A stretch of 64,000 bases of DNA, from assembly GCF_947504145.1 (NCBI RefSeq), contig NZ_CANNGQ010000001.1:868001-932000 (forward strand). Direction: 5' to 3'. The position numbers and the translations under genes are program-made. The notes beneath the pieces were generated by a model, which made no database searches, was not told where the DNA came from, and worked only from the letters and a program-made list of their open reading frames with translations. Position 1 is the stretch's first letter, and each line of letters opens with the position of its first letter. This DNA is from an uncultured Microbulbifer sp. (GTDB lineage Bacteria; Pseudomonadota; Gammaproteobacteria; Pseudomonadales; Cellvibrionaceae). Positions 18,421-30,201 of the stretch are shown one piece after another.

Positions 18421-20595
18421 ATGACGGAAAGAGTCCGTATTGGCGGTCTGCAGATTGCCAAAGAGCTCCATGCATTGATTGCGCAAGAAGTGATCCCCGG
18501 CACCGGCGTTGATGCCGACGTTTTCTGGGCGGAGTTTGAAAAAATCGTCAATGACCTGGCCCCGGTAAATCGCACCTTGTTGAAAAAGCGCGACACTATC
18601 CAGGCCCGTATGGATCAGTGGTATCAGGAAAATCCCGACGGCTTTAAAGACCTGGAGGCTTACAAATCCTTTTTGCATGAAATCGGCTACCTGGTGGATG
18701 AGCCGGCAGACTGCACCGCAAAAACCGAGAATGTGGATGCAGAGATCGCCACCATGGCTGGCCCTCAGTTGGTGGTGCCGGTGATGAATGCCCGCTATGC
18801 ACTGAATGCCGCCAATGCCCGCTGGGGTAGCCTGTACGACGCCCTCTACGGTACCGACGTGATCGGAGAAGACGGCGGTGCGGAGAAAACCGGGCAGTAC
18901 AACCCAGTGCGCGGCGAAAAGGTGATTGCCTACGGTCGCGACTTCCTTGATCAGGCGGCGCCACTCAATTCAGCCAGCCATACGGACGTGCGGGAGTACC
19001 GCATCAATGGTTCTCTGCTGGAAGCCGAGTTGAAAGGCGGTAAAGTCGCCGTGCTCAAGAACAGTCGTCAGTTTATCGGGTATCGCGGTGCACAGGATGC
19101 ACCGGAGGCGATACTGCTCGCGCACAACGGCCTGCATTTTGAAATTCAGATTGATCGCGAAAGCCCTATCGGTAAAACCGACAAGGCCGGTGTGAAAGAT
19201 ATTCTGGTGGAGTCTGCATTGACCACAATCATGGATTGTGAAGACTCGGTTGCCGCTGTGGATGCAGAAGACAAAGTGGTGGTTTACCGCAACTGGCTCG
19301 GCTTGATGAAAGGCGACCTGCAGGAGAAAGTCAGCAAGGGCGGCCAGGAAATCCTGCGAACACTCAATTCCGATCGCGAATACAGCGGCGCGGAAGGTGG
19401 CAAGGTAGCTTTGCCCGGCCGCAGCCTGATGTTCGTGCGCAACGTGGGTCACCTGATGACGAACGATGCGGTACTGGATAAAGACGGTAATGAAGTGCCC
19501 GAAGGTATTCTAGACGGCATGATCACCAGCCTGATTGCGATCCACGATCTGCGCGGCAACGGTCCGCTGCGCAACTCCCGCAGCGGTAGCGTGTACATCG
19601 TGAAACCGAAAATGCACGGTCCGGAAGAGGTGGCCTTCGCCAATACACTGTTTGACCGTATCGAAGACGCGCTGGGACTTGCCCGCAACACCGTGAAAAT
19701 GGGCATTATGGATGAGGAGCGCCGCACCACAGTGAATCTCAAGGCGTGCATTGCAGCGGCAAAAGAGCGCGTGGTGTTTATCAATACCGGCTTCCTCGAT
19801 CGCACCGGTGATGAGATTCACACCTCCATGCTTGCCGGGCCGATGATCCGCAAGGGCGAAATGAAACAGTCGAAGTGGATTGCCGCCTATGAAGACTGGA
19901 ACGTGGATACCGGGCTGGCCACCGGCTTGAAAGGCCGCGCCCAGATCGGCAAAGGCATGTGGCCGATCCCCGATCAGATGGCAGCCATGATGGAGGCAAA
20001 AATTGGCCACCCCATGGCCGGCGCCAACACCGCCTGGGTTCCGTCCCCAACCGCGGCAACCCTGCATGCGCTGCACTACCACAAGGTGGATGTGCCGGCG
20101 ATCCAGGACGAGCTTGCCAGTCGCAAACCTGCCAGTCTCGACGACATCCTAACGGTACCGGTCGCGGAAAATCCCAATTGGACCGCCGATGAAATCCAGC
20201 GTGAGCTGGACAACAATGCCCAGGGTATCCTCGGGTACGTGGTGCGCTGGGTTGATCAGGGGGTTGGTTGCTCCAAGGTTCCGGATATCAACGACGTGGG
20301 CCTGATGGAAGATCGCGCAACGCTGCGAATTTCCTCTCAGCATATCGCCAACTGGTTGAAGCAGGGCGTCTGTACCCGTGCTCAGGTGGAAGAAACCATG
20401 CAGCGTATGGCCGCCGTGGTTGACCGCCAGAATGCCGGCGATCCGTCTTACCGCGACATGGCCCCGAATTTCGATCAAAGCATCGCTTTTCAGGCCGCCT
20501 GCGAGTTGGTGTTTGAAGGCTGCGCTCAGCCCAATGGTTATACCGAGCCGGTACTGCACCGCCGCCGCCGCGAGTTCAAGGCCAGCCAAGGTTGA
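18421..20595 (+). CDS. glcB: malate synthase G
   Basis: Condenses glyoxylate with acetyl-CoA to malate, completing the glyoxylate shunt. 724 residues, normal for isoform G. Seen: the N-terminal helical clasp, [18 protein letters not shown] near residue 236, [22 protein letters not shown] near 262, [14 protein letters not shown] near 335, [17 protein letters not shown] near 428, [22 protein letters not shown] near 530, and the C-terminal [18 protein letters not shown] near 630. AGAGGTCAG precedes the ATG. A strong terminator follows. Confidence 0.97.
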   Translation: MTERVRIGGLQIAKELHALIAQEVIPGTGVDADVFWAEFEKIVNDLAPVNRTLLKKRDTIQARMDQWYQENPDGFKDLEAYKSFLHEIGYLVDEPADCTAKTENVDAEIATMAGPQLVVPVMNARYALNAANARWGSLYDALYGTDVIGEDGGAEKTGQYNPVRGEKVIAYGRDFLDQAAPLNSASHTDVREYRINGSLLEAELKGGKVAVLKNSRQFIGYRGAQDAPEAILLAHNGLHFEIQIDRESPIGKTDKAGVKDILVESALTTIMDCEDSVAAVDAEDKVVVYRNWLGLMKGDLQEKVSKGGQEILRTLNSDREYSGAEGGKVALPGRSLMFVRNVGHLMTNDAVLDKDGNEVPEGILDGMITSLIAIHDLRGNGPLRNSRSGSVYIVKPKMHGPEEVAFANTLFDRIEDALGLARNTVKMGIMDEERRTTVNLKACIAAAKERVVFINTGFLDRTGDEIHTSMLAGPMIRKGEMKQSKWIAAYEDWNVDTGLATGLKGRAQIGKGMWPIPDQMAAMMEAKIGHPMAGANTAWVPSPTAATLHALHYHKVDVPAIQDELASRKPASLDDILTVPVAENPNWTADEIQRELDNNAQGILGYVVRWVDQGVGCSKVPDINDVGLMEDRATLRISSQHIANWLKQGVCTRAQVEETMQRMAAVVDRQNAGDPSYRDMAPNFDQSIAFQAACELVFEGCAQPNGYTEPVLHRRRREFKASQG

Positions 20596-20622
20596 AGCCA
20601 TCTGAACTTGTTGTTCGAAAAT

Positions 20623-20653
20623 AAAAAGCCCCGCCGCGCGCGGGGCTTTTTAT
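20623..20653 (+). terminator. terminator after glcB
   Basis: AAAAAGCCCCGC pairs perfectly with GCGGGGCTTTTT around a 5-nt loop, 28 bases after the glcB stop. Confidence 0.92.
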
Positions 20654-20740
20654 TTGTGTAAGCTGAAAGGTATCAGGCAGTCTCTGGCAGTATTTTCTAC
20701 ACAAAGTGTTTTTTACCAATATGAGGTGTGCAGGGTGTCA

Positions 20741-21061
20741 ATGCTAAAAACAACAACGCCGTCCGTAGAAGGCCGGCCGATTCAGGAATACCTCGGTGTC
20801 GTCGTTGGCGAAGCGATCCTCGGCGCGAATATTTTCAAAGATCTGTTTGGCTCCATCACCGATGTCATCGGCGGCCGCTCCGGATCCTATGAGCGGGAGA
20901 TGGGTAAGGCGCGCAAAATCGCCTTTGGCGAGATCGAAGCGCAGACGCGTGCGCTCGGTGGCAATGCGATTGTCGGCATCGATATCGACTACGAAGTGGT
21001 CGGTGACAAGGGCGCCATGATGATGGTCAGTGTCAGCGGCACCGCAGTTAGAATCCGCTAA
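20741..21061 (+). CDS. YbjQ/UPF0145 family protein
   Basis: 106 residues, the same length as E. coli YbjQ. Typical text is seen: [20 protein letters not shown] near residue 16, [19 protein letters not shown] near 42, and [16 protein letters not shown] near 70. The family has a dodecin-like alpha/beta fold with no agreed function; Gly/Ala-rich turns suggest an oligomer. ATG 20741 reproduces the family N-terminus; GTG 20735, two codons earlier, has better spacing to GAGGTG. The stop is immediately followed by the fdhD ATG, so the two are probably cotranscribed. Confidence 0.85.
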   Translation: MLKTTTPSVEGRPIQEYLGVVVGEAILGANIFKDLFGSITDVIGGRSGSYEREMGKARKIAFGEIEAQTRALGGNAIVGIDIDYEVVGDKGAMMMVSVSGTAVRIR

Positions 21062-21964
21062 ATGATCGTGACAACTGAATTGCCCGATAGCCTCGAGGGC
21101 AGCGTCGCAGGCAGTACCGAAGCCGGTGAAAGCAGATATTTTGAGCTCGGTGAATTTAGCGATCCGGAAGCATCCGGGCGCGATAGCTCAGCGCGCGACT
21201 CCCTCGCTCATCAGACGCTGGCTCAGGAGGTGGCGGTTGCCTTTTGTTACAACGGCATCAATCACGGGGTAATGATGGCGAGCCCGGAGGCACTGGAAGA
21301 CTTTGCGTACGGGTTCAGTTTATCTTCCGGAGTAATTCGCCAGCGCTCGCAGATTGTGGATCTGGAAGTGGAGCCGGCGCAAGACCGTGTGCTTTTGCAT
21401 ATCACCCTTAATCAGCGGGCGCTGACGACACTGCGGGTATCCCGAAGGGCCTCGGCCGGTACCAGTGGTTGTGGATTGTGCGGTGTTGAGGCATTGGCTC
21501 AGGCGCTCGCGGTTCCCACCCAACCATCATCAGGGTGCACTGACTTCTGTGCTTTACCGCCTGCCGCCCATCTCTCCCAACTGCGGCAACGTTTTCAGGG
21601 CGCTCAGCAGCACCGCCAGTCCAGTGGTGCAATGCATGGTGCCATCTACGTTGATGAGGCAGGGCGAACCCGCATCTGCCGAGAGGATATTGGTCGCCAC
21701 AATGCGCTGGATAAACTGATTGGTGCCAGCTTGCGTGAAGGGTTGGATATGGGCGGTGGATTTGTCGCGATCACTAGCCGTTGTAGCCTCGAATTGATCC
21801 AGAAGTGCCTGCGGGCGGGCATTGGCACTCTAGTCAGCCTCGCGTCCCCCTCCGATATCGCCGTACGCTGGGCGCGGCAATATAGCCTCAACCTGCTGCA
21901 CCAACCCGCACAGGGCGGGCCTCGCTTGTACAGCGGGGCTGTGATCAAAAAGAAACTTTGTTAA
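21062..21964 (+). CDS. fdhD: FdhD sulfur carrier for formate dehydrogenase-type enzymes
   Basis: FdhD takes sulfur from IscS and transfers it to the bis-MGD molybdenum cofactor of formate dehydrogenases. 300 residues. Seen: the essential CxxC loop SGCGLCGVEAL near residue 140, MHGAIYVDEAGRTRICREDIGRHNALDKLIG near 193-223 (two adjoining stretches), and a C-terminal SRCSLELIQK with VSLASPSDIAVRWA. It starts directly at the ybjQ-like stop and lies immediately upstream of the molybdoenzyme gene it presumably serves. Confidence 0.95.
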   Translation: MIVTTELPDSLEGSVAGSTEAGESRYFELGEFSDPEASGRDSSARDSLAHQTLAQEVAVAFCYNGINHGVMMASPEALEDFAYGFSLSSGVIRQRSQIVDLEVEPAQDRVLLHITLNQRALTTLRVSRRASAGTSGCGLCGVEALAQALAVPTQPSSGCTDFCALPPAAHLSQLRQRFQGAQQHRQSSGAMHGAIYVDEAGRTRICREDIGRHNALDKLIGASLREGLDMGGGFVAITSRCSLELIQKCLRAGIGTLVSLASPSDIAVRWARQYSLNLLHQPAQGGPRLYSGAVIKKKLC

Positions 21965-22014
21965 ATAGCCCCCTTTATAAACAGAAGTTGATCAGCTTAA
22001 AAACGGGACATTCC

Positions 22015-24348
22015 ATGAAAACGCCGGTCGATCGTTTCCGCTTTCGCCCTTATCAGCGCCCCGCGGCAGGGTGGGGTGCCTTGCGCAGTGTTGCACATGC
22101 GTGGTTGGAGAGCCGTCAGCCATTTAAAAACCTGCGCGCCATGTTGCAAACCAACCAGAACGGCGGCTTTGATTGTCCCGGGTGTGCCTGGGGCGAGGCG
22201 CCAAAAGAAGGGCGTATCCGCTTCTGCGAAAATGGCGCCAAAGCAGTGAACTGGGAAGCGTCCGGGCGAGGTGTGGATCGCGATTTTTTTGTCCGTCACA
22301 GTATTGAAGATCTGATGGCGCAGGACGATTACTGGCTGGAATATCAGGGCCGGCTGACCGAGCCGATGTTTTACGATGGCAAGCAGAAACACTACCAGCC
22401 GATTTCCTGGGATGAGGCGTTTGCCTTGGTCGCGAGCGAGCTGAAAGCGCTCGACACTCCCGATCAGGCGGCCTTCTACACTTCCGGCCGTGCAAGCAAT
22501 GAGGCGGCGTTCCTGTACCAGCTGTTTGCCCGCGCCTTCGGCACGAACAATCTCCCGGACTGCTCCAACATGTGCCACGAGGCCAGTGGCGTCGCCCTGA
22601 AACAGAGTATCGGTACCGGCAAGGGCACGGTGACCTACGAGGATTTTGACAAGGCGGAAGCCATTTTCGTCATCGGGCAGAACCCGGGCACCAACCATCC
22701 GCGCATGCTGGAACCGCTGAGTGACGCGGTAGCGCGCGGCGCGCAGGTGGTGGTGTTGAACCCGTTACGAGAACGCGGCCTGGAACGATTCCAGGCCCCG
22801 CAGGATCCAGTGCAGATGCTCACTGGTGGGGATACGCCGTTGAGCACCGCCTATCTGCGCCCCGCACTGGGTGGCGATATGGCGGCCATTCGTGGCATCG
22901 CCAAATTCCTGTTTCAGTGGCAGCGGGAAGCAGAGCATGCCGGTGACGATGGCCCACTGGACCTGGCGTTTATCCGTGAACATTGTGCCGGCTTTGATGG
23001 CTATCGCACTCAAGTGGACGACACCAGCTGGGACGAGATCCAGGTATTCAGCGGCCTGGAAAAGGACGAAATAGAGCGCGCTGCGCATATTTACTGCCGC
23101 AGTGAAGCTACCATCATCTGCTGGGCCATGGGCATTACCCAGCATCGCCATTCGGTAGCGACGATTCAGGAAATTGCCAATTTGCAGTTGCTGCGCGGTC
23201 AGATAGGGCGCCCTGGAGCGGGTTTGTGCCCGGTGCGTGGGCACAGCAATGTACAGGGCGATCGCACCATGGGGATTGATGATAATCCGCCGGCGCAGTT
23301 GCTTGACGCACTCGAAGCCCGTTTTGAATTTTCTGTGCCTCGGGAGCCTGGTTACAACGTGGTGAAAGCCATCGAGGCCATGCGCGAAGGCAAAATTAAA
23401 GTGTTTATCGGCCTGGGCGGCAACTTTGCTCAGGCAACACCGGATAGCCGACGCACACATGAAGCGCTGCGCAACTGCGATCTTACTGTACAGATCAGCA
23501 CCAAGCTCAACCGCAGTCATCTGGTGACGGGCAAGCGAGCGCTGATTCTTCCGTGCCTGGGCCGTTCGGATATTGATTGCCAGCACGCCGGTCCGCAAGC
23601 GGTCACCGTGGAAGATTCCTTCAGCATGGTGCACGCATCATTCGGCCAGCTGCAGCCACTTTCAAAAGAAATGCGCTCGGAACCCGCCATCGTTGCCGGT
23701 ATTGCCCAGGCGACACTGGGTAGTACGCCAGTTTCCTGGGCTGATCTTATCGAAGACTACCGCCGGATCCGTGCCCTGATTTCGGACGTGCTCCCCGGGT
23801 TCGAAAATTTTGAAGAAAAGCTCAAAGCGCCAGGTGGGTTTTATCTGCAGAACCCCGCAGGCCTGCGCCGGTGGAATACTGCCAACGGCAAGGCCAATTT
23901 CATCAGCCACACCTTACCGGCACCATTGCCTGCTGAAGTGCTGAAGAAAATCGGTAAAAAGGGCGCGCGCGGTGCGGACATGGTGTTGCAGACTTTGCGT
24001 TCTCACGATCAGTACAACACAACCATTTACGGGTTAAACGACCGCTATCGCGGAGTGAAGGGCGAGCGTCATGTGCTGTTTGCACACAGTGACGATATTC
24101 GTCGCCTCGGGTTTGCCGATCGACAGAAGGTGGATATCGTCGCCCTGTGGAGTGACAGCGTTGAGCGACGCGTTTCCGGTTTTACCTTGATCGCTTTTGA
24201 TGTCCCGAAAGGCCAGGCGGCGGCCTACTATCCCGAAGCCAATCCACTGGTGCCGCTGGAAAGTTATGGCGTCGGCAGTTTTACACCAACGTCAAAATAT
24301 ATCGCCATTCGCCTGGAGCCGAGCTCAGCACCCGAGCGCATTATTTAG
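22015..24348 (+). CDS. FdhF/YdeP-family molybdopterin oxidoreductase
   Basis: Large soluble bis-MGD enzyme of the formate dehydrogenase H relatives. About 777 residues. N-terminal FDCPGCAWGE and FCENGAK give three cysteines, as in YdeP-type proteins, rather than a complete four-Cys [4Fe-4S] motif. DCSNMCHEASGVAL near residue 185 contains the likely molybdenum-ligand cysteine. Cofactor-binding text includes FVIGQNPGTNHPRM near 220, RPGAGLCPVRGHSNVQGDRT near 400, and the C-terminal dinucleotide-binding fold with NTTIYGLNDRYRGVKGERHV near 670. E. coli YdeP has been tied to acid resistance; the reaction is not settled. I chose ATG 22015 (GGGAC upstream); a TTG at 21958 overlaps fdhD. Confidence 0.87.
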   Translation: MKTPVDRFRFRPYQRPAAGWGALRSVAHAWLESRQPFKNLRAMLQTNQNGGFDCPGCAWGEAPKEGRIRFCENGAKAVNWEASGRGVDRDFFVRHSIEDLMAQDDYWLEYQGRLTEPMFYDGKQKHYQPISWDEAFALVASELKALDTPDQAAFYTSGRASNEAAFLYQLFARAFGTNNLPDCSNMCHEASGVALKQSIGTGKGTVTYEDFDKAEAIFVIGQNPGTNHPRMLEPLSDAVARGAQVVVLNPLRERGLERFQAPQDPVQMLTGGDTPLSTAYLRPALGGDMAAIRGIAKFLFQWQREAEHAGDDGPLDLAFIREHCAGFDGYRTQVDDTSWDEIQVFSGLEKDEIERAAHIYCRSEATIICWAMGITQHRHSVATIQEIANLQLLRGQIGRPGAGLCPVRGHSNVQGDRTMGIDDNPPAQLLDALEARFEFSVPREPGYNVVKAIEAMREGKIKVFIGLGGNFAQATPDSRRTHEALRNCDLTVQISTKLNRSHLVTGKRALILPCLGRSDIDCQHAGPQAVTVEDSFSMVHASFGQLQPLSKEMRSEPAIVAGIAQATLGSTPVSWADLIEDYRRIRALISDVLPGFENFEEKLKAPGGFYLQNPAGLRRWNTANGKANFISHTLPAPLPAEVLKKIGKKGARGADMVLQTLRSHDQYNTTIYGLNDRYRGVKGERHVLFAHSDDIRRLGFADRQKVDIVALWSDSVERRVSGFTLIAFDVPKGQAAAYYPEANPLVPLESYGVGSFTPTSKYIAIRLEPSSAPERII

Positions 24349-24370
24349 CAGGAAAAGGGGAGGCTCCAGG

Positions 24371-24868
24371 CTAAAGCACGAATCGCTTTAACTCGGGATC
24401 GGGGCGGGCGTGCAGCCAGGCTTGCTCGAAGACGTCCTGTAATTGCCTGACGCGTACAGGGTTATCGGGATGGTAGTGTCCCTGCCACTTCTCCTTGTCG
24501 GTACGCAAGATCACCTGTGTGGCGTCGCCCAGGGCAAATTCCCAGTCCGTGGGCTCGGTGGAGGCTTGTACCTTACGCAATTCGATTCGGCTGCCCAGTC
24601 GCTGGATGAGCGGTAGCAGCTGGTGTGGCCGACGCAACAAGTGTTCATTGTCGGTGATCAGAATCTGTATCAGAGCGTAGCGGCTACTGCGGGCGAAATC
24701 CGACAGGTGCTGAACCGTTTCGGGATCGCTGTAGAGTGGGCGCGCCAGACCCTGAGAGTAGATGCGCAAATGCCTGCGACTGGTACCAGCCAGCGTGTGC
24801 AGGGCATCGCGGAAGCTTTCGATATCAGAGAGGGATGTGGGCTCAGAATCCATCGACGGGAAACTCAT
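24371..24868 (-). CDS. DUF7931-type hypothetical protein
   Basis: 165 residues, no signal peptide or membrane segment. Text such as SRRHLRIYSQGLARPLYSDPE near residue 30, LLPLIQRLGSRIELRKV near 83, and QLQDVFEQAWLHARPDPELKRF at the C-terminus matches the small proteins found next to GNAT genes in Pseudomonas-like genomes, sometimes misnamed histone acetyltransferase HPA2. The fold appears phospholipase-D/nucleotide-like to me only weakly. It follows the GNAT gene by 23 bases and is the last gene of the leftward operon. Function unknown. Confidence 0.75.
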   Translation of the reverse strand: MSFPSMDSEPTSLSDIESFRDALHTLAGTSRRHLRIYSQGLARPLYSDPETVQHLSDFARSSRYALIQILITDNEHLLRRPHQLLPLIQRLGSRIELRKVQASTEPTDWEFALGDATQVILRTDKEKWQGHYHPDNPVRVRQLQDVFEQAWLHARPDPELKRFVL

Positions 24869-24891
24869 GACTTTAAAACACAGGACCGGAA

Positions 24892-25353
24892 CTAGCGATT
24901 CCAGTCGTCAGTATTTTCGCAGGGTTCTTTGTCGCTCAGGGTCAGGTCCATTCGCCGGTGGGGTATCCCGGCTTCCATAAACTCTTCACCGGACACGGTA
25001 AAACCCGCTTTCTCATAAAAGGGGACTGCTTGTACCTGGGCGTTGAGGTAGACGTTTTTTTGGCCGGAAACCCGCGCGAATTTGCAGATTCGTTTCAGTA
25101 GCTCCAGGCCGGCGCCCAGGCCGCGGGCGTCTTTCAGAATTGCCATGCGCCCGATTTTGCCGCCGCCCGTCAAACGGCCAGTGCCAATGGGCTTATTGTG
25201 GTGGTAGATCAGAAAGTGTTGCGCACTTTCTTCAAGTTCATCCCACTCCAGTTCCGGTGGAACCTGTTGCTCATCTACAAAGACTTTCTGCCGAACTTTG
25301 CGGATGGCATCTCGATCGGTCTGCCAGTCGGCAAGGCGTACAAACAGACTCAT
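24892..25353 (-). CDS. GNAT-family N-acetyltransferase
   Basis: 153 residues, ElaA-like. Seen: RKVRQKVFVDEQQVPPELEWDE near residue 20, HFLIYHHNKPIGTGRL, the acetyl-CoA loop RMAILKDARGLGAGLELLKR near 70, and VYLNAQVQAVPFYEKAGF near 100. The substrate is unknown. ATG 25353 has AGGAG eight bases upstream; the frame also opens with a TTG one codon earlier. It is 14 bases downstream of roxA. Confidence 0.87.
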   Translation of the reverse strand: MSLFVRLADWQTDRDAIRKVRQKVFVDEQQVPPELEWDELEESAQHFLIYHHNKPIGTGRLTGGGKIGRMAILKDARGLGAGLELLKRICKFARVSGQKNVYLNAQVQAVPFYEKAGFTVSGEEFMEAGIPHRRMDLTLSDKEPCENTDDWNR

Positions 25354-25367
25354 CAACTCTTCTCCTA

Positions 25368-26603
25368 CTAATCTTCGGGATCGTCGCCCTGATCGTATTC
25401 TTCTTCGTTATCGTCTTCTTGGTAATCTTCCAGCGTCTCAGGGTAAATGAGACTGCCCTGTGAAACCAGTACATCGATTAACCCGTTGCTGGCGGCAAGT
25501 TCAGGGTAGGCGTCCACGTCGGTCTGCGTCAATGTTCGGCTGTTGCAGAAGCCTTCGGCAAACAGCAGTGGCGCCGGAAAGGATTCTCCATCCACAAAGA
25601 GGCTGGCAGGTTCTCGCGCAAAGGCACTGCGGGAGCCGGGGTTCAGGATCAGGCAGCCATCCGCGGCCAGCTGCTCACGCCAGTCCTCGGCGGCACCGGC
25701 GTCCAGCGCCACGGTTTCCGGATATTTGGTCTCGGTCATGATGGCGCCAAACCACTGAGCGATGTTCTGTGGTTGCTGGAGCCATTCCGCCAGGTGGCGC
25801 TGAACGCGAGCGACGGTCTGCGCATCGATTTCCGATGGATTGTCGGGGAGGGTGAGGTCGGGGTCGGAATAGCGATAGTGATCCGGTAGGCCGGCGCCGA
25901 GTTCTGCGGCCAGGTCTTCCAGCATGGTGCTGGCAGACGGTGCCCGGAATCCCACGGAAATGGTGGTGCAGCCGCCTTCGGCAATCCCCCAGTGGCTGTA
26001 TTGCGGGGGCAGATAAAGCATGTCTCCCGGCTCCAGCAGCCAGCTGGTTTCCGCTTCAAACTGGCTGAGGATGTTGAGCGGAGTACCCTCAACCCGCGGG
26101 CTGCTGGCATCGGCCTTGGGGCCCAGGTGCCAGCGCCGTTTACCTTCCGCCTGCAGCAGGAAGACATCGTAAAAATCGTAATGGGGCCCAACGCTGCCCT
26201 GATCGGCGGCGTAGCTGATCATGATGTCATCGAGGCGCCAGTCAGGAAGAAAGCGAAAGTGATTCTTGAGTGCGGTCACTTCTGGGATCCACTGATCCAC
26301 TGCCTGTACCAGCAGTGTCCAGTGGGTTTTCGGAAGGGAGAAAAAGTCTTGCTCAGTGAACGGGCCGGAGCGAAGTTGCCATGGCCCGTCGATACCGTGT
26401 TCTTCGATCAGGCGGGACTCTATCTGCTCTTCCAGCGCCATCCCGGCAAGTTCTTCACCGGTGATGGGCGTTTCAAAGCCGGGAAACACATTGCGGATCA
26501 GCAGCGGCTTTTTTTGCCAGTACTCCCGCAGAAAGGTTTCCACCGGGATATCGCCAAGGTGGGTCAGTGGTTCAACTGGATGGTGCTGGCCCGACTCGCT
26601 CAT
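25368..26603 (-). CDS. roxA: ribosomal protein uL16 3-hydroxylase (JmjC-type ribosomal oxygenase)
   Basis: Fe(II)/2-oxoglutarate-dependent arginine hydroxylase of ribosomal protein L16, as shown for E. coli YcfD. 411 residues. The iron triad is visible: SVGPHYDFYDVFLLQAEGKRRW near residue 137 (HxD) and LPPQYSHWGIAEGG near 198 (distal His). N-terminal FLREYWQKKPLLIRN is the family opening. The C-terminus has a winged-helix region and ends in a very acidic tail, EDYQEDDNEEEYDQGDDPED. It follows purB by 52 bases, as ycfD lies near purB in Enterobacteria. Confidence 0.92.
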   Translation of the reverse strand: MSESGQHHPVEPLTHLGDIPVETFLREYWQKKPLLIRNVFPGFETPITGEELAGMALEEQIESRLIEEHGIDGPWQLRSGPFTEQDFFSLPKTHWTLLVQAVDQWIPEVTALKNHFRFLPDWRLDDIMISYAADQGSVGPHYDFYDVFLLQAEGKRRWHLGPKADASSPRVEGTPLNILSQFEAETSWLLEPGDMLYLPPQYSHWGIAEGGCTTISVGFRAPSASTMLEDLAAELGAGLPDHYRYSDPDLTLPDNPSEIDAQTVARVQRHLAEWLQQPQNIAQWFGAIMTETKYPETVALDAGAAEDWREQLAADGCLILNPGSRSAFAREPASLFVDGESFPAPLLFAEGFCNSRTLTQTDVDAYPELAASNGLIDVLVSQGSLIYPETLEDYQEDDNEEEYDQGDDPED

Positions 26604-26655
26604 GGCGAAAACTCCCGGTTTGTAGTGTCTGACTTCAGGGCGTAACTGCGCCGGC

Positions 26656-28092
<1,437 letters not shown>

Positions 28093-28096
28093 TCAA

Positions 28097-28732
28097 TCAG
28101 TGTTCCAGTGATTCGTATTTGGCGATCAGCGCGTCCATCGCGGCAATCAGTTTCTTGCGTTGAAATAGCAAGTGCAGGCGGCGCCCACCCAGTTGGCGCC
28201 ACAGCATGGCCGAGCGTACGCCGGCAAACAGCATGGTACGGATCTGGTTGGCGATGCGCTGTTGTTGCAGGAAATTGAAATCGCCCAGCACCTGGATCCG
28301 GAAGCGGAAGGTGCTCAGGGTGTCGCTGTAAATACTTGCCAGATTGGCGTAAACATTCTCATGGCCGACACCAAAGTGTTCTGATTGCAACTGGGCCTTT
28401 TCCAGGCGACTGCCGATGATAGAAAGCAGGTCGGGCTTCTTTGCCAGTTGCCGTTGCAAATAAAGAATGGACAGCACATAACGCAGGCAGTCGGTGTATT
28501 CCGGGTGGCTGCGAGTGGCGAGCAGCTGCCGCGCACCGCGCAGACCAGGCAGCAGTTTTTCTACGCCGCCGTATACGTCTTCCGTAGTTTCCGGGTTCTG
28601 CTGAAACAGGCTGTAAACCGCAGTTTCCATCTGCTCGCTAGGGGCGGTACCGGTTTTGGCCAGCCGCTCTACCAGAATGGCAGCCTGGAAAACCCCGGCT
28701 AGTGCCAGTGCCTGATCTCGCCAATTGCTCAA
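28097..28732 (-). CDS. hflD: HflD-like high-frequency lysogenization protein
   Basis: Small, mostly helical, membrane-associated protein. In E. coli HflD interacts with lambda CII; its cellular role is unclear. 211 residues. Seen: [22 protein letters not shown] at the N-terminus, [28 protein letters not shown], and [20 protein letters not shown] near residue 170. The start is TTG at 28732, overlapping the mnmA TGA in TTGA, so it is translationally coupled to mnmA. Confidence 0.93.
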   Translation of the reverse strand: MSNWRDQALALAGVFQAAILVERLAKTGTAPSEQMETAVYSLFQQNPETTEDVYGGVEKLLPGLRGARQLLATRSHPEYTDCLRYVLSILYLQRQLAKKPDLLSIIGSRLEKAQLQSEHFGVGHENVYANLASIYSDTLSTFRFRIQVLGDFNFLQQQRIANQIRTMLFAGVRSAMLWRQLGGRRLHLLFQRKKLIAAMDALIAKYESLEH

Positions 28733-29931
28733 GAGTTGCTCCCTGCAGCCTGTTTCTTTTCAAGAGTATCCGGATCTACTTCACCAACACCGGTGGCCAC
28801 ATCAATGATTGCGCCACCCAGGCAGATATCGCCCTGATAAATCACCACGGATTGCCCCGGAGTGACCGCGCGCTGCGGCTGGTCAAAAGCAATGGTCAGT
28901 TGACCGTTGTCTTCGACCACAATTTCACAATTCTGGTCTGCCTGGCGGTAGCGGGTTTTCGCTGCTGCGCGGAATGTCTGCGCTGGCGGCTTACCGTTGA
29001 TCCAGTGCGCCTGGGTTGCGGTTAGACCAGTAGAATACAGAAGCGGGTGGTGTTTGCCCTGCGCCACCAGCAGCACATTGTGTTCCAGGTCTTTGCCTAC
29101 CACATACCAGGGTTGGTCACCGGCGCCTTTTACCCCGCCAATACCCAGGCCCTGGCGCTGGCCGATGGTGTGATACATCAGTCCAGCATGCTGGCCCATC
29201 ACCTCGCCATCTGGCGTTTGCATCTCGCCGGGTTGGGCTGGCAGATACTGCTCGAGGAAATCTTTAAAACGGCGCTCGCCGATAAAGCAGATACCGGTGC
29301 TGTCTTTCTTGCTGTGGGTGATAAAGCCGTTTTCCTCGGCGATACGGCGCACTTCCGGTTTTTCCAGCTCACCCAGAGGGAAGAGCGAGCGTGAAAATTC
29401 GGCTTCGCCAACCGCATGCAGGAAATAGCTCTGGTCCTTGTTCCCGTCGAGCCCTTTCATCAAATAGGTGCGGCCGTCTTCGTCCCAGCGACGCGCGTAG
29501 TGGCCGGTGGCGATGGTGTCCGCACCGAGCATTGCCGCGTATTCAAGGAAGACTTTAAATTTGATTTCGCGGTTGCACAAAATATCCGGGTTGGGTGTGC
29601 GGCCCGCCTTGTACTCGGCGAGAAAGTACTCGAACACATTGTCCCAGTATTCCGCCGCGAAATTCGCCGTATGCAACTTGATCCCGAGGCGCTTACACAC
29701 GGACTCCGCATCGGCGAGATCCTGCTTGGCCGTACAGTACTCGGTGCCGTCGTCTTCGTCCCAGTTCTTCATAAACAGGCCTTCGACCTGATACCCCTGC
29801 TGGATCAGCAGATGGGCGGCCACAGACGAGTCCACGCCGCCGGACATGCCGACGACGACGCGCTTTGGGGCGGCCGCATTGCGGCTCGGATCGTTGGATG
29901 CGGAGGACACGGGCAATTCCGAAGCTGACAT
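28729..29931 (-). CDS. mnmA: tRNA 2-thiouridylase
   Basis: Thiolates U34 of tRNA-Lys, -Glu and -Gln using sulfur relayed from IscS through Tus proteins. 400 residues including a 22-residue N-terminal extension before the usual start. Seen: the PP-loop [18 protein letters not shown] near residue 26, [13 protein letters not shown] near 114 with the nucleophilic Cys, TGHYARR near 140, KDQSYFL near 163, and [17 protein letters not shown] near 210 with the second catalytic Cys. The ribosome site at ATG 29931 is weak. First gene of mnmA-hflD-purB-roxA. Confidence 0.96.
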   Translation of the reverse strand: MSASELPVSSASNDPSRNAAAPKRVVVGMSGGVDSSVAAHLLIQQGYQVEGLFMKNWDEDDGTEYCTAKQDLADAESVCKRLGIKLHTANFAAEYWDNVFEYFLAEYKAGRTPNPDILCNREIKFKVFLEYAAMLGADTIATGHYARRWDEDGRTYLMKGLDGNKDQSYFLHAVGEAEFSRSLFPLGELEKPEVRRIAEENGFITHSKKDSTGICFIGERRFKDFLEQYLPAQPGEMQTPDGEVMGQHAGLMYHTIGQRQGLGIGGVKGAGDQPWYVVGKDLEHNVLLVAQGKHHPLLYSTGLTATQAHWINGKPPAQTFRAAAKTRYRQADQNCEIVVEDNGQLTIAFDQPQRAVTPGQSVVIYQGDICLGGAIIDVATGVGEVDPDTLEKKQAAGSNS

Positions 29932-30201
29932 GAAATACCGGTTGTTACAGTGAGGGGCGTGAGCGGGTTTTCAACCCCAAACAGGCCGCAGAACCGCCCG
30001 GAGGCGGGAAAATGGTGGCGCATTTTACCCGCGATTGGGGTTGCTGACCAATTCAGGCACTTTTGGCTCTATTTCCGGCCGGAGGCTGAGCTGGCCGAAG
30101 TGCCGGCCACAGAGGTGCCAGGTACCTATTTAAGGTTAGTTGCCGTGGTGAAGGCGCACTGGCAGGTGTTGAGAGTACCATCCAGGAATGGGACCTGCGG
30201 G

